From positions 74,275-138,274 of the forward strand of contig PHFL01000071.1 of assembly GCA_002794105.1 (NCBI GenBank): 64,000 bases of DNA. Reading direction: 5' to 3'. This DNA is from Candidatus Thermochlorobacter aerophilus (GTDB lineage Bacteria; Bacteroidota; Chlorobiia; Chlorobiales; Thermochlorobacteraceae). Made by a program: the position numbers and the translations under genes. The notes below the pieces were generated by a model that worked only from the letters and a program-made list of their open reading frames with translations, did no database searches and was not told the DNA's origin. Below are positions 19,280-28,955 of this stretch, one piece after another (the stretch's first letter is position 1; the number at the start of each line of letters is the position of its first letter).

Positions 19280-19380
19280 GTTTCATCCGCTCTTGCCAAG
19301 TCTGTGCCCTCACCTGCTCTGCATTTTGCTTCCTGAACAAAAGTCTTTTGCTGAGTTAACAAAAATTTAACTTCACAATA

Positions 19381-19474
19381 ATCAAAACTTAACATGCCAG
19401 TTTGGCGCTAAGGCGCTATATTTGCCGCCGACTTAGACTTTCAAAGCCTTCTTTCTCAATCATCAAAACTTAAC
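19381..19474 (+). promoter_or_regulatory. Upstream region of the TonB receptor with a 13-bp direct repeat
   Basis: ATCAAAACTTAAC occurs at 19381-19393 and again at 19462-19474, just before the receptor start. Between them TATATTTG (19417-19424) fits the TAnnTTTG form of Bacteroidota -7 elements, but no partner at the usual distance is seen. The repeats may be regulator sites. Assignment is tentative. Confidence 0.25.
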
Positions 19475-19480
19475 TGTTCC

Positions 19481-22400
19481 ATGAGGTCAAGATATTCCAT
19501 CACATTTCTGATAGTGCTGACGCTCTTACCAGCGCTCTCTTCGCCGCTGTGGGGGCAAGGCGTAACCACCTCATCCTTGATTGGTACTGTTACAGATTTG
19601 AAGGGTGAACCACTCGTTGGCGCTACGGTAATTGCTACGCATTTGCCCTCTGGTACTCGCTACGGTGCTGTTACACAGGTTGATGGTCGCTACACTATTT
19701 TAGGCATGCGCGTCGGCGGTCCCTATCGTGTTACTGCCACATATGTCGGATATAAAACGCAGAGCATTGACAATATCTTTCTCTCGCTTGGCTCAGCAGG
19801 CTCTGCCAACTTCAAGCTTGCTGAAGAATCTGCCACAACTCAAGAAGTTACTGTTACTGCGGTGCGCAACGCTGCCATCAGTCCCGACCGCACTGGTGCA
19901 GTAACCAACATTCCCAGAGAAGCTATCACGACTCTGCCTACCATCAATCGTAATTTTACAGACTTTACACGTCTGACTCCGCAAGCGCGCGGCAATTCAT
20001 TTGCTGGTCAAGACAGTCGTTTGAACAATATCACTGTCGACGGCTCCTACTTCAATAACAGTTTCGGTCTGTCTGACCTACCTGGCGGCAGAGCTGGCAT
20101 TGCTCCTATCAGCTTGGAGGCTCTCGAGGAAATCAATGTCAGCATTGCACCATACGATGTGCGTCAAGCTGGCTTTGTCGGTGCTGGAATTAATCTTGTA
20201 ACTCGCCGCGGCACAAACGAATTTCAAGGTTCTGCGTTCTTCAATATCCGTAATCAAGGCTTCTTAGGTCGACGTGCCGCTGGCTCTGATGTCACCGTCA
20301 ACGACTTTAGTAACATTCAAGGCGGACTTCGTTTCAGCGGACCAATTGTTCAAGATAAGCTCTTCTTTTCAATAGCTGCTGAGACCGAACAGAACTCTAC
20401 ACCATTTACTTTCCGTCCTCGCCGACCTGGCGAAACGCAAGGCGGAAACATCTCACGCCCTACCTTTAGCCAAATGGATTCGCTAAGCCAATTCTTGCGA
20501 AACAACTTTGGCTATGAGACCGGTCCGTTTGAGGGCTATTCTTTGCAGCAACCTTCTGGTATCAACTGGCTAATCCGACTCGACTACAACATTGATGACA
20601 ATCACAAAGTCAGCCTGCGCTACAATGCGCTAGATGCTCGCCGCGATGTTCCGTTGAGCAATAGCGCCTCACTGGGCTTTGGCAACCGTGTTGGCATCAA
20701 CGCCCTAAGCTACCAAAATTCCAATTACATCCAGTTCGACCGCATCCAATCGGTGATTGCTGAGCTGAACTCTACATTTGCCGGGAAGTTTGCCAATCAG
20801 GTGATTGCTGGCTTTACTTACCAAAATGAAGACCGCGGTTCGCGCGGAACGCTCTTTCCACTCGTGGAAATTCAAGAGGCTGGCACCACGCTGATTTCAT
20901 TTGGCTTTGAGCCATTTACCCCCAGCAACCAGCTCTCTTATACCACGCTCCAGTTTCAAGACAATTTCTCCTACTTTGCTGGTGCTCATACCTTGACGGC
21001 AGGAGTGAATCTGAACTACTACAGCTTCCGCAATGTCTTCTTCCCCGGCTCACAAAGCGTTTATGTCTATAGTTCGCTGGCAGATTGGTATCGTGACGCA
21101 GAAGACCAATTGCGTAATCCTAACCGCACGACTTCGCCAGTTACGCTGCGCCGTTTCCAATATCGCTACTCCGCACTGCCCGGCGGTGCTGAGCCTGTGC
21201 AACCCACGCGCGTCTGGTATCCGGGCATCTATGTGCAAGATGAGTGGCAAGTGCTCAGCAATTTGCGTATCACGGGCGGCTTGCGTGTCGATATCCCGAT
21301 TTTTGAAAACACCGCTCTTGCCAATCCTATTGTGCCTACACTTGAGTTTCGTGATGGCAATGGCAACCGGATTGAATCGCGCACCGACCGCTTACCTGCT
21401 GCTATCCCGCTCTTTTCACCACGCTTGGGCTTCAACTGGAATGTTCTGGAAGACAATAGTCTCCAAGTTCGTGGTGGGACAGGTATTTTCACCGGTCCGC
21501 CAGCTTTTGTGTGGATTTCCAACCAAGTGGGCAACAACGGCGTGCTGACAGGCTTTGAGGAACTCAACAACACTCGCGACCGCCCCTTCAAGCCTGATGT
21601 TAATGCGTATCGCCCAGCCAATCCGCAACTTCCGCCGTCTTTTGAGTTGGCAACCACAGATCCAAACTTCCGCTTCCCGCAAGTTTGGCGCACCAATATC
21701 GGCATAGACTATCAACTGCCACTGGGCATTATCGCCACCTTTGATGGTATTTTCTCACGCACACTAAGCGGCATCAGCTACATCAATGCCAACCTACGCC
21801 CTGCAACACGCACCTTCGCCGGTCCAGACAACCGCTTGCGTTATGATGGTACGGCTAACAACGCCAACCGCATCAACGCCAACATCGTCAATAACATCGT
21901 GCTACAAAACTCTGGCGAAGATTATGCCTTTGCGCTGACAGCACAGCTTGAGAAGGCATTCGGCGACAACTGGTTTGCCAAAGTCGCCTACACTTACACC
22001 GAGGCCTACGCCAATAACAACCCAGGGAGCATTGCTTTTGGCTCTTGGGCAAGCAATGCCATTCGTAACAATCCTAACCTGCCTGAACTAAGCTTCTCTT
22101 CAGAAGCAGTGCCGCATCGTGTGCTTGCTAGTGGCAGCTACCGCATTGAGTATGCTGGCTTGGGTGCCACTACCATCTCGCTCTTCTGGTCTGGTAGTCC
22201 ACAGGGTCGCTTTAGCTATGTCTATGCTGGCGATATGAATCAAGATGGCGTCGTCAACAACGACCTCATCTTCGTGCCAAACCGTGCCAGTGACCTGCGC
22301 TTTGAGCAATTCACACAGTCTGGGCGTACCTTTACCGTTGCAGAGCAACAAGCCGCTTTTGATGCCTTCATTGACCAAGATGATTATCTGAAAACCCGTC

Positions 22401-22756
22401 GTGGCAAGTATGCCGAGCGCAATGGGGCTCTTTTCCCGTGGGTTTTCAGAGCAGACCTTAGTATTCAGCAAGAATTTTTCTTAGAGCTGGGTGGCAAGCG
22501 CAACACTCTGCAACTGCGTCTTGATGTGTTTAACGTTGGGAACCTACTCAATAGCGAATGGGGCGTCGGCTGGCAGCGTGTTGAGCCCTTCCCGCTCAAT
22601 TTTGTCAGAGTTGACCCCGATGGCGTCCCAGTCTTCAGAATGCGTTTCGTCAATACACCAAGCGGTCCTGAGCTGCTGCGCGAATCTTTCCGTCGCACTG
22701 CTAGCATCAGCGATGTATGGTCAGCACAGTTCAGCATCCGCTACATCTTCAACTAA
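19481..22756 (+). CDS. TonB-dependent receptor, Oar-type, with N-terminal carboxypeptidase-like domain
   Basis: 1091 residues. A signal peptide (about 1-25, ending LWGQG) is followed by a carboxypeptidase-regulatory-like beta-sandwich (LIGTVTDLKGEPLVGATVIATHL), a plug domain (segment NNITVDGSYFNNSFGL) and a large outer-membrane barrel rich in aromatic and asparagine residues ending RYIFN. This is the arrangement of Oar-like receptors, known for outer-membrane peptide or protein traffic in Bacteroidota and Myxococcota. The ligand is unknown; no SusD partner is adjacent. A calcium-site-like DMNQDGVVNND segment lies near residue 922. It is monocistronic, with its own terminator. Confidence 0.92.
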   Translation: MRSRYSITFLIVLTLLPALSSPLWGQGVTTSSLIGTVTDLKGEPLVGATVIATHLPSGTRYGAVTQVDGRYTILGMRVGGPYRVTATYVGYKTQSIDNIFLSLGSAGSANFKLAEESATTQEVTVTAVRNAAISPDRTGAVTNIPREAITTLPTINRNFTDFTRLTPQARGNSFAGQDSRLNNITVDGSYFNNSFGLSDLPGGRAGIAPISLEALEEINVSIAPYDVRQAGFVGAGINLVTRRGTNEFQGSAFFNIRNQGFLGRRAAGSDVTVNDFSNIQGGLRFSGPIVQDKLFFSIAAETEQNSTPFTFRPRRPGETQGGNISRPTFSQMDSLSQFLRNNFGYETGPFEGYSLQQPSGINWLIRLDYNIDDNHKVSLRYNALDARRDVPLSNSASLGFGNRVGINALSYQNSNYIQFDRIQSVIAELNSTFAGKFANQVIAGFTYQNEDRGSRGTLFPLVEIQEAGTTLISFGFEPFTPSNQLSYTTLQFQDNFSYFAGAHTLTAGVNLNYYSFRNVFFPGSQSVYVYSSLADWYRDAEDQLRNPNRTTSPVTLRRFQYRYSALPGGAEPVQPTRVWYPGIYVQDEWQVLSNLRITGGLRVDIPIFENTALANPIVPTLEFRDGNGNRIESRTDRLPAAIPLFSPRLGFNWNVLEDNSLQVRGGTGIFTGPPAFVWISNQVGNNGVLTGFEELNNTRDRPFKPDVNAYRPANPQLPPSFELATTDPNFRFPQVWRTNIGIDYQLPLGIIATFDGIFSRTLSGISYINANLRPATRTFAGPDNRLRYDGTANNANRINANIVNNIVLQNSGEDYAFALTAQLEKAFGDNWFAKVAYTYTEAYANNNPGSIAFGSWASNAIRNNPNLPELSFSSEAVPHRVLASGSYRIEYAGLGATTISLFWSGSPQGRFSYVYAGDMNQDGVVNNDLIFVPNRASDLRFEQFTQSGRTFTVAEQQAAFDAFIDQDDYLKTRRGKYAERNGALFPWVFRADLSIQQEFFLELGGKRNTLQLRLDVFNVGNLLNSEWGVGWQRVEPFPLNFVRVDPDGVPVFRMRFVNTPSGPELLRESFRRTASISDVWSAQFSIRYIFN

Positions 22757-22781
22757 AGTTTAGTTCTCTTGCAGAAACCAT

Positions 22782-22820
22782 AAAGGCGTTCCACAAGCGG
22801 AACGCCTTTTTTGTTTTTTT
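22782..22820 (+). terminator. Intrinsic terminator of the TonB receptor gene
   Basis: AAGGCGTTCC (22783-22792) pairs with GGAACGCCTT (22799-22808) and is followed by two T runs. It separates the receptor gene from the convergent restriction gene. Confidence 0.9.
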
Positions 22821-22911
22821 CATGAAAAAAGCAAAACTATTCACTATCTGATGACGACTGTTTTCACCTTTTAGAGCCATGCCGACATCGCTACTAGGCT
22901 TACATCGCACC

Positions 22912-25803
22912 TTATGCTTGCGCTTGTGGAACTAACTGTTGTTCAGTTAAAATCTCTTTAATCAATTCGCTAATTTTGTCATTGCAAAATTGTGTCTTAA
23001 AATGAATCTTTACGCCCCCTCCAAATAACTCTTCTGCATGTCGAATCTTCTTAATCTCCTCTTGACTTAACCCACTCTCGTTAGGATAGTTTTTCGCCTC
23101 TATAATAAAGTGCAACTTTTGCTCTCCATTTTTCAACCTCACTACATATGCAAAGTCAGGTGAATAAAACCTGCCCCCCGCAACAGGAATCCTAATAGAA
23201 TTCTTGGGAATCTTGCTAAAAACCGTTACCTCTTGAATATCGGTTGTTATATTCTCCTTCTCCAATTCAGAGTCGTAATACAGCTCATTAAACAAGTATG
23301 AATCAGCAACCCCCTCTTCCGAAAACAACACCCCCACATCCGTCGCCGAAATCTCTTTGAGCACATTGCCGTTCTCGTCAGTTAGTTTGGTCGGATGAAT
23401 ACAGTTGGAAACTTTTTTATACGCTATGGAATACTTATCAAAGGCTTGTGTCATAAGGTAATCATCAAATTGTTGCTTAATTCTGCGAAGCGTAGCCTGA
23501 TTGAGATAGTTGTTGATATCTATTTGCGCCTCACGAATAGACTCATGAAGTGTGCGCATATTTACATTCAGTTCCTCTGCAAGTTTCTTCAAAAAGTCGC
23601 TATACCTCATGGTTGAAATTGTCTCGGATGTTCCATTTCGGATAGTCTCCTTTTCATGTTTAACCGCCTTATTTTCTTGAAACTGAACTTCCGAAAGCCT
23701 TTCCCTAACCTCATCTTTTACAAAACTATCTTTCTGCGTTTTTAGAAATTCCGTTAGCAAATGCTTAAACCCACCTTCGTTTTCAAACCTATATTCAAGA
23801 ATTACCTTTTCATTGAGCTTTTCCCAAAGCTCTCTCAACTCATCATACTTTGAAGTTCTAACCGTCACTTTCTTCTTCTCGTCGGTGGCTTTACGCACTT
23901 TGTTGGAATTTACCCCTTCAAAAATCAGTGGGAAGTGCTGTTTAATAAACTCAAAACCGCCTTTCTTAAAATCATTATCTCGCTTGATAACACCTTGTTC
24001 ATCTAAATACTCCAGTAACTTCTCCTCATCAGCAAATTGGTCAGCATACTTTTGAAGAATAATCTTCAACAAAGGATTGACACTCGTATAAGGCGTTTCC
24101 ATGGATACTGCCCCAGACTTATCATTGATTTCACTGACCAACTTATCTACAAAATCGCTTTCTGTAAAATCTACAAAATAATGCAGGTAAAACTGTTCAT
24201 CCTTCACACGGTTGCCATACTCATTGACCGGCAAACGCAATCCACGACCCACCTCCTGCAATTTGGATATTTCACTACCACTGCCCCGCAACTTGCAAAT
24301 CTGAAACACATTCGGATTGTCCCAACCCTCTCGTAATGTCCACTTAGAAAAAATAAATCTTCTCGGATTTTCTAAATCCAGAATCGCTTGCTTATCGTGT
24401 AAAATTTCGTTTATCTCTCTCTCAATCGCTTCATCTTTCTCCGTGTTGTCCCTTGAGAAATACCCCGCATGCGTGGCTGAAAGGTCTCCCAGCGTCTTTT
24501 CAAGATAGGCTCTGTAAAAAGTATCCGTCTCCGTCTTCAGCAACGCTTCAGCTTGAGCTTTGATACACTCTTCAACCGTTTTTCGGATGTACCCTTCTTT
24601 ACTTCGGTATTCCTCTATGTTGTCAATAAAAAATAGTGTCAAAGGCTTAATCCTCACTTCCCTTGTAAGCAGTTGCCTCTCAATTTCAAAATGATGCTCA
24701 ACCGCTCTTTTTATCATCAATTCCTGCACGATTTCCGCATACGAATACGGATTGATTTTATCGCCCTTTTTCAGTTCCAACCCATTAGATAAAACAACCG
24801 CGCTTTTATTCAACTTCTCAATCATCAAACCGTTCATCGCCGAATGAACCCTTGCTAAACTCTCTTTTTCTTTCAATTTCACAGGCTCTTCCTCATTGAG
24901 CCGAAAAGTCGCTTCCTTGCCGTCGGAATCAATAAACTTTACTACTGCATTCTTTCCACTTTCAAATTCGATAATATGCCCTATGACGCCTTTCACTAAA
25001 TTCCTATTAAACGCATCAACAGCAGTCAGCTTATACACAAGATTTTCATACCTCGTAAAAGTCGCCCCATAACGCAAAATAAACTGAGGCTTCATTTTTT
25101 GAAGATTTTGCCATGTTTTATTTTCCTGCTCAAATCGATGTGGTTCATCAATAATCATAAAAGGCTTCGTAGCGGCAATTGCCTCAAATGGCTTGCTGAA
25201 GCGGTCAAACATCATTCCATCATAGACTTTTTCCATCGTGTCAGAATTGACCATGCCTGTATTGATAATCATGACCTGAATCGTATCCTTTTCAAAATTG
25301 CCAGCATTGACAAAACTGCTGACAGCAAGCGGAAAATAAGATTTTTTGTTTTTGTTACTTTTTTGACTTTCTACAATATGCAAACGCAGGGTCTTGCCAT
25401 ACTCCTCTCTAAAATGCTCACGGCAACTTTCTGACCGCAAAAAGTCAATTGTCCCTGCTTTGATAGATAAAGTCGGCACGACAATAATAAACTTGAAGAT
25501 GCCAAAGTGCTTACTTAGTTCAAACATCGTTTTGGTATAGGTATAGGTCTTGCCCGTTCCCGTCTCCATCATAATATCAATAATGTTGCTCCCTTTGAAT
25601 GGCTCATTGATGCCATACTGCCGTTGTATGTTTTCAATGTTTCTTCTGTATTCGGGGTCTTTTTCCCATTCAATTGTAGGATTGATGCAGTTTTTTTCTG
25701 CTTCCGAAGAATGCACAACTTGAAGTGAATGAAAGACAGCAATTGTATTTTCTACAGCTTGCTTTTGGTGTGCTAAATCTCTTTCAAAATGAAATCCTTT
25801 CAT
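22912..25803 (-). CDS. res: Type III restriction endonuclease, Res subunit
   Basis: 963 residues from ATG 25803, which lies one base after the mod stop; a longer frame overlapping mod is not needed. Res is the translocase and nuclease partner that works with Mod. It has a superfamily 2 helicase core with Walker A METGTGKTYTYT near residue 80, a DEPHRF motif II near 220, an FILRYGATFTRYEN motif III and EVGRGLRLPVNE (motif VI). The C-terminal PD-(D/E)xK nuclease motif is PDFAYVV followed by FIIEAKNYPNE. All core residues appear intact. Both genes are visibly more AT-rich than their surroundings, which suggests transfer. Confidence 0.95.
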   Translation of the reverse strand: MKGFHFERDLAHQKQAVENTIAVFHSLQVVHSSEAEKNCINPTIEWEKDPEYRRNIENIQRQYGINEPFKGSNIIDIMMETGTGKTYTYTKTMFELSKHFGIFKFIIVVPTLSIKAGTIDFLRSESCREHFREEYGKTLRLHIVESQKSNKNKKSYFPLAVSSFVNAGNFEKDTIQVMIINTGMVNSDTMEKVYDGMMFDRFSKPFEAIAATKPFMIIDEPHRFEQENKTWQNLQKMKPQFILRYGATFTRYENLVYKLTAVDAFNRNLVKGVIGHIIEFESGKNAVVKFIDSDGKEATFRLNEEEPVKLKEKESLARVHSAMNGLMIEKLNKSAVVLSNGLELKKGDKINPYSYAEIVQELMIKRAVEHHFEIERQLLTREVRIKPLTLFFIDNIEEYRSKEGYIRKTVEECIKAQAEALLKTETDTFYRAYLEKTLGDLSATHAGYFSRDNTEKDEAIEREINEILHDKQAILDLENPRRFIFSKWTLREGWDNPNVFQICKLRGSGSEISKLQEVGRGLRLPVNEYGNRVKDEQFYLHYFVDFTESDFVDKLVSEINDKSGAVSMETPYTSVNPLLKIILQKYADQFADEEKLLEYLDEQGVIKRDNDFKKGGFEFIKQHFPLIFEGVNSNKVRKATDEKKKVTVRTSKYDELRELWEKLNEKVILEYRFENEGGFKHLLTEFLKTQKDSFVKDEVRERLSEVQFQENKAVKHEKETIRNGTSETISTMRYSDFLKKLAEELNVNMRTLHESIREAQIDINNYLNQATLRRIKQQFDDYLMTQAFDKYSIAYKKVSNCIHPTKLTDENGNVLKEISATDVGVLFSEEGVADSYLFNELYYDSELEKENITTDIQEVTVFSKIPKNSIRIPVAGGRFYSPDFAYVVRLKNGEQKLHFIIEAKNYPNESGLSQEEIKKIRHAEELFGGGVKIHFKTQFCNDKISELIKEILTEQQLVPQAQA

Positions 25804-25804
25804 A

Positions 25805-27796
25805 TTAGTATCGTGCGATGAATTTGATTTCCGTTTTCTTTTTGTTGTTATAGGCTCTGACATTCTCGGCAAGCTCCTGAAGCCTTGCACTCTCAAAATG
25901 ATACCCAAACGCAATAATTGTGCGTGGCTCAAAATGCTTATCGGTATCAACTTTTTCTAAAATGGCTTTGAGATGTTCGGTCTTGAAACCTTTGTGCATC
26001 AGATATAACTTACCTTTGCCATAATATGCTGTGTAGTTGCCTAAATCTACTGGTTCCAACTCTTGCGTCAGTGGAATGCCGTCGTAAGTTTTCCAAGTTG
26101 TAAGTAAGGCTTTTATATCGTCTTCGGTCAGTTTGCCTGTATCAAAGAGCGTGTGCGAACTATCGTATTTTTCGGCTTCATAGTTGTAGTTGTCCCATAT
26201 CGGTATGGTTTCAAATATCTTGAATCCTAAGTCTTGTTGCTCTAAGGCTTTGATTTCGGCTTTCAGTTGCTTGATTTTCTCTTGCTTATCTTCTAAATCT
26301 AATTTGCCTTCTAATTCCTTGATTTCTTTTTGCTTTTCAGCGATTTTTTTATCAATGGTTTCGGTTTTGATTTTTTTAGCGGCACGAATCAGGCGCTCCT
26401 TTGTAATTTCAAAAATTGTGGGATACTCTACGCCTAGTTCATTCTTCACAAAATCGTAAGCCGTTTTGTTCTTCTTTTCATCAATTGGTTCAGGCATTTG
26501 CACTAAAATATATTTGCGGTTGCCCCCATCTTCCGCATTCAGTTGCATCACCGCATCGCCCGTCGTGCCACTGCCTGCAAAGAAGTCCAAAATAATATCT
26601 GTTTCTTTTGTTGAAATTTTTACAAAAAATTCAACCAATTGCGAAGGCTTTGGGTTGTCGAAAACACTGCTTCCATTAAATAACTCACTGACATGTTCAG
26701 TTGCATCTTCGGTCATAGGAAATTTATTAGAGTCTAAGAATGAATACGGCAAGATACCTTCACCTAACCTTTGCTTCTTGTAAAGAATACTGCCTGATGG
26801 ACTTGTTCTAAGCTCTGCTTCGCCCTCATCTAACATTTTTTTTATGGTCTTCTCTGTATAAATGCATTTTTCAACCAAGTATTCTTTTCCATTATAAGTT
26901 ATTTTGATGTCTCTCCCTCTGGTTGAATGTTTTGCCGTTTTCCAATAGAAAATACCCTTATCATCGACTTGGTCGTAATCCTTCAAATCATCATTAGAGT
27001 ATGGCACAGTCCATTTCTCCAAACCATATTGCTTAACATAGACAACAATATATTCATGTTGAATCGAAATATATTTTAAGTTCTGATTACCACTTTTATT
27101 CTTTTTCCATAAAAAAACTCCCACAAAATTTTCCTCTCCAAAAATTTCATCCATCATCAGTCGCAGTTGAGCAACTTCGTTATCGTCAATAGAAACGAAG
27201 ATAGCGCCGTCCTCACGCAAAAGATGTTTGGCAATGTAAAGTCGGGGATACATAAAGGTGAGCCAAGCAGAATGGCTATTGCTTTTGCTTCGGGTAAAGT
27301 CTAAAATGCGTTGGGCTTTTTCTTCGCTGATGCCAGCCATTTTTGCTAATTCTTTGGCGGTAAATTTTCTATCATCTTGATAGACAAAGCCATCGCTGCC
27401 AGTATTATAGGGCGGGTCGATATAAATCATTTTAATTTTTTCGTAGTAGGCATGGGCGAGGTGTTTAAGCACTTCGAGGTTATCGCCTTTGATGAGGAGG
27501 TTTTGGGAGGTTGCGTTTTCAGGTTTAGTGTTGTGGGTTTCGTCGGCTTTGAGAAGCGTAGTGGCGGGGTCGGTGGCTAAGAGTCGTGCGTAGCTTTTGC
27601 CCAGCCACTCCAGCCCGTAGCTTTCGGCAGAGAAACTTATTTTGCTTTCGGCAAGGTGTTTTTTGAATTTTTCTAGGTCAAACTTTTCGTCTTTATTGAA
27701 GCAGTGGGGGAAATGTTTTTTCAGCACTTCCAAATCGGAATTCGGTACAGCGATATTTTTGGTGATGCTTTCCCTAATGACTTGTATTTCTTGCAT
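25805..27796 (-). CDS. mod: Type III DNA methyltransferase, Mod subunit
   Basis: 663 residues. It methylates adenine (N6) in an asymmetric recognition site and provides site specificity to the Res complex. Beta-class order is seen: catalytic motif IV DPPYNTGSDG at residues 127-136, then a long variable target-recognition region (about 210-390), then the cofactor motif DFFAGSGTTGDAVMQLN. A charged coiled-coil stretch rich in K and E follows near residue 500. No simple-sequence tract that would mark phase variation was noticed in the coding region. The adjacent res gene completes the system. Confidence 0.95.
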   Translation of the reverse strand: MQEIQVIRESITKNIAVPNSDLEVLKKHFPHCFNKDEKFDLEKFKKHLAESKISFSAESYGLEWLGKSYARLLATDPATTLLKADETHNTKPENATSQNLLIKGDNLEVLKHLAHAYYEKIKMIYIDPPYNTGSDGFVYQDDRKFTAKELAKMAGISEEKAQRILDFTRSKSNSHSAWLTFMYPRLYIAKHLLREDGAIFVSIDDNEVAQLRLMMDEIFGEENFVGVFLWKKNKSGNQNLKYISIQHEYIVVYVKQYGLEKWTVPYSNDDLKDYDQVDDKGIFYWKTAKHSTRGRDIKITYNGKEYLVEKCIYTEKTIKKMLDEGEAELRTSPSGSILYKKQRLGEGILPYSFLDSNKFPMTEDATEHVSELFNGSSVFDNPKPSQLVEFFVKISTKETDIILDFFAGSGTTGDAVMQLNAEDGGNRKYILVQMPEPIDEKKNKTAYDFVKNELGVEYPTIFEITKERLIRAAKKIKTETIDKKIAEKQKEIKELEGKLDLEDKQEKIKQLKAEIKALEQQDLGFKIFETIPIWDNYNYEAEKYDSSHTLFDTGKLTEDDIKALLTTWKTYDGIPLTQELEPVDLGNYTAYYGKGKLYLMHKGFKTEHLKAILEKVDTDKHFEPRTIIAFGYHFESARLQELAENVRAYNNKKKTEIKFIARY

Positions 27797-28069
27797 AGCC
27801 TGTTGTAGTTATTTTTGTTGTCAAGAGCGTCTTGTTCTCGTCGTGAGAATACTTCATTGTAGCGGCAAAGAAGGCTTTAAATCATAGAACGGCTTCGCTC
27901 AATAGGGTTTCTGCATACACAGTGAGGTGTTAGGAAATTCTCCCAGACACTTTCAAGGTGTGGGAGGCGCTCAGGGTGGCATCTGCACAATAAAAAAGCC
28001 TACCTTTTGAGATACTTTTTTCTGCCCTTTCGTACAGGCACAATCGCCTACGCTGCGTTGGTTTGAGAT
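27797..28069. other. Non-coding gap flanking the restriction-modification island
   Basis: 273 bases between mod and the FAH-family gene, with no convincing reading frame and no tRNA or attachment-site repeat seen. A hairpin candidate, CTCCCAGACAC (27939 onwards) against GTGTGGGAG, lies near 27940-27968 and has no T run. It may simply hold the mod promoter. Confidence 0.4.
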
Positions 28070-28771
28070 TTAGCTGACTTGCGTGTGCAATTCAGCCAGC
28101 ACATCGGTCTTGCTGTATAGGATGGCTGTAAGTTTATCACCTGTTTGCACTTTGCCCACACCTTCAGGCGTGCCTGTAAAAATTAGGTCGCCAGCCTCCA
28201 AGCCAAAAATGTGCGAAAGATAGGAGATAAGAAAACTGATGCTGAAGGTCATCTCACGCGGATAGCCAAATTGCACGCGCTCCCCGTTTTTTTTGAGTTC
28301 GATTGCCATTTCGCTAACCTTATGCAATGGCAAGGGGACGAAATTGGATATGACTGCTGCAGTTCGGAACCCTTTCGAGAGTAGCCATGGCTGACCGTTC
28401 CTCTTTGCTTCGGTTTGCCTATCGCGCAAAGTCATATCTAAGCCTACCCCGAAGCCTGCCACATAGTCCGCTGCATTTTCTTCACTGACTTCCACAGCAC
28501 GCCGTCCAATCAAGACAACCAGTTCAAGTTCATGATGCATTTCATTTGAAATTGCTTTTCCTCTGAAGCGCGGAATAGTGATACTTTCACCAGAGTGAAT
28601 GAGCGAGCTTGCTGGTTTGGAGAAAACAATTGGCTCTTGCGTTGCTGCTGTGTCGGAGAACTCCAGTCCAAGTTTATTGCGCATTTCCTTAGCATGCGCT
28701 TCGTAGTTTTTACCGATACAGTAGATAGTGCCTACAGCAACGGTTTTTGTGTCCAACAATACACTTGCCAT
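28070..28771 (-). CDS. Fumarylacetoacetate hydrolase family protein
   Basis: 233 residues with the FAH C-terminal fold. These metal-dependent enzymes cleave or decarboxylate acylpyruvates and related 2-keto diacids. The sequence shows YCIGKNYEAHAKEM near the N-terminus, PIVFSKPASSLI, the metal-ligand segment HHELELVVLIG and FTGTPEGVGKVQTGD near the end. The short length fits the acylpyruvase/YcgM-like branch, so it may act on oxaloacetate or fumarylpyruvate-like substrates, but the sequence does not decide. It is divergent from the GCS2-type ligase at 28956. Confidence 0.9.
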   Translation of the reverse strand: MASVLLDTKTVAVGTIYCIGKNYEAHAKEMRNKLGLEFSDTAATQEPIVFSKPASSLIHSGESITIPRFRGKAISNEMHHELELVVLIGRRAVEVSEENAADYVAGFGVGLDMTLRDRQTEAKRNGQPWLLSKGFRTAAVISNFVPLPLHKVSEMAIELKKNGERVQFGYPREMTFSISFLISYLSHIFGLEAGDLIFTGTPEGVGKVQTGDKLTAILYSKTDVLAELHTQVS

Positions 28772-28955
28772 GTTTGTATGAGATTTGTTTCCGCAAGGAT
28801 AAGCATTGGTTGAAAAGAATGAAAAAGTTTAACTTCATCACAGAATTTTCACTGTTTCCTGCCTTATTTGTAAAACCTCAGCAAGTTTGTATCTTTTTGG
28901 GATTTCATCTCGCACCACTGGATTACAAATTTCACAGCAAAGGAGTATTGAGTAC

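Noticed and set aside
25804..25950. Longer Res start overlapping mod by 146 bases
   Set aside because: The extension is basic, low-complexity and in the shadow of mod. ATG 25803, one base after the mod stop, gives the natural start.
27939..27968. Hairpin near 27.95 kb as a terminator
   Set aside because: The stem is imperfect and no T run follows on either strand.
28887..28955. Upstream ATG for the GCS2-family gene
   Set aside because: ATG 28956 has a well-placed AAGGAG and gives the conserved N-terminus; the 23 extra residues are untypical.
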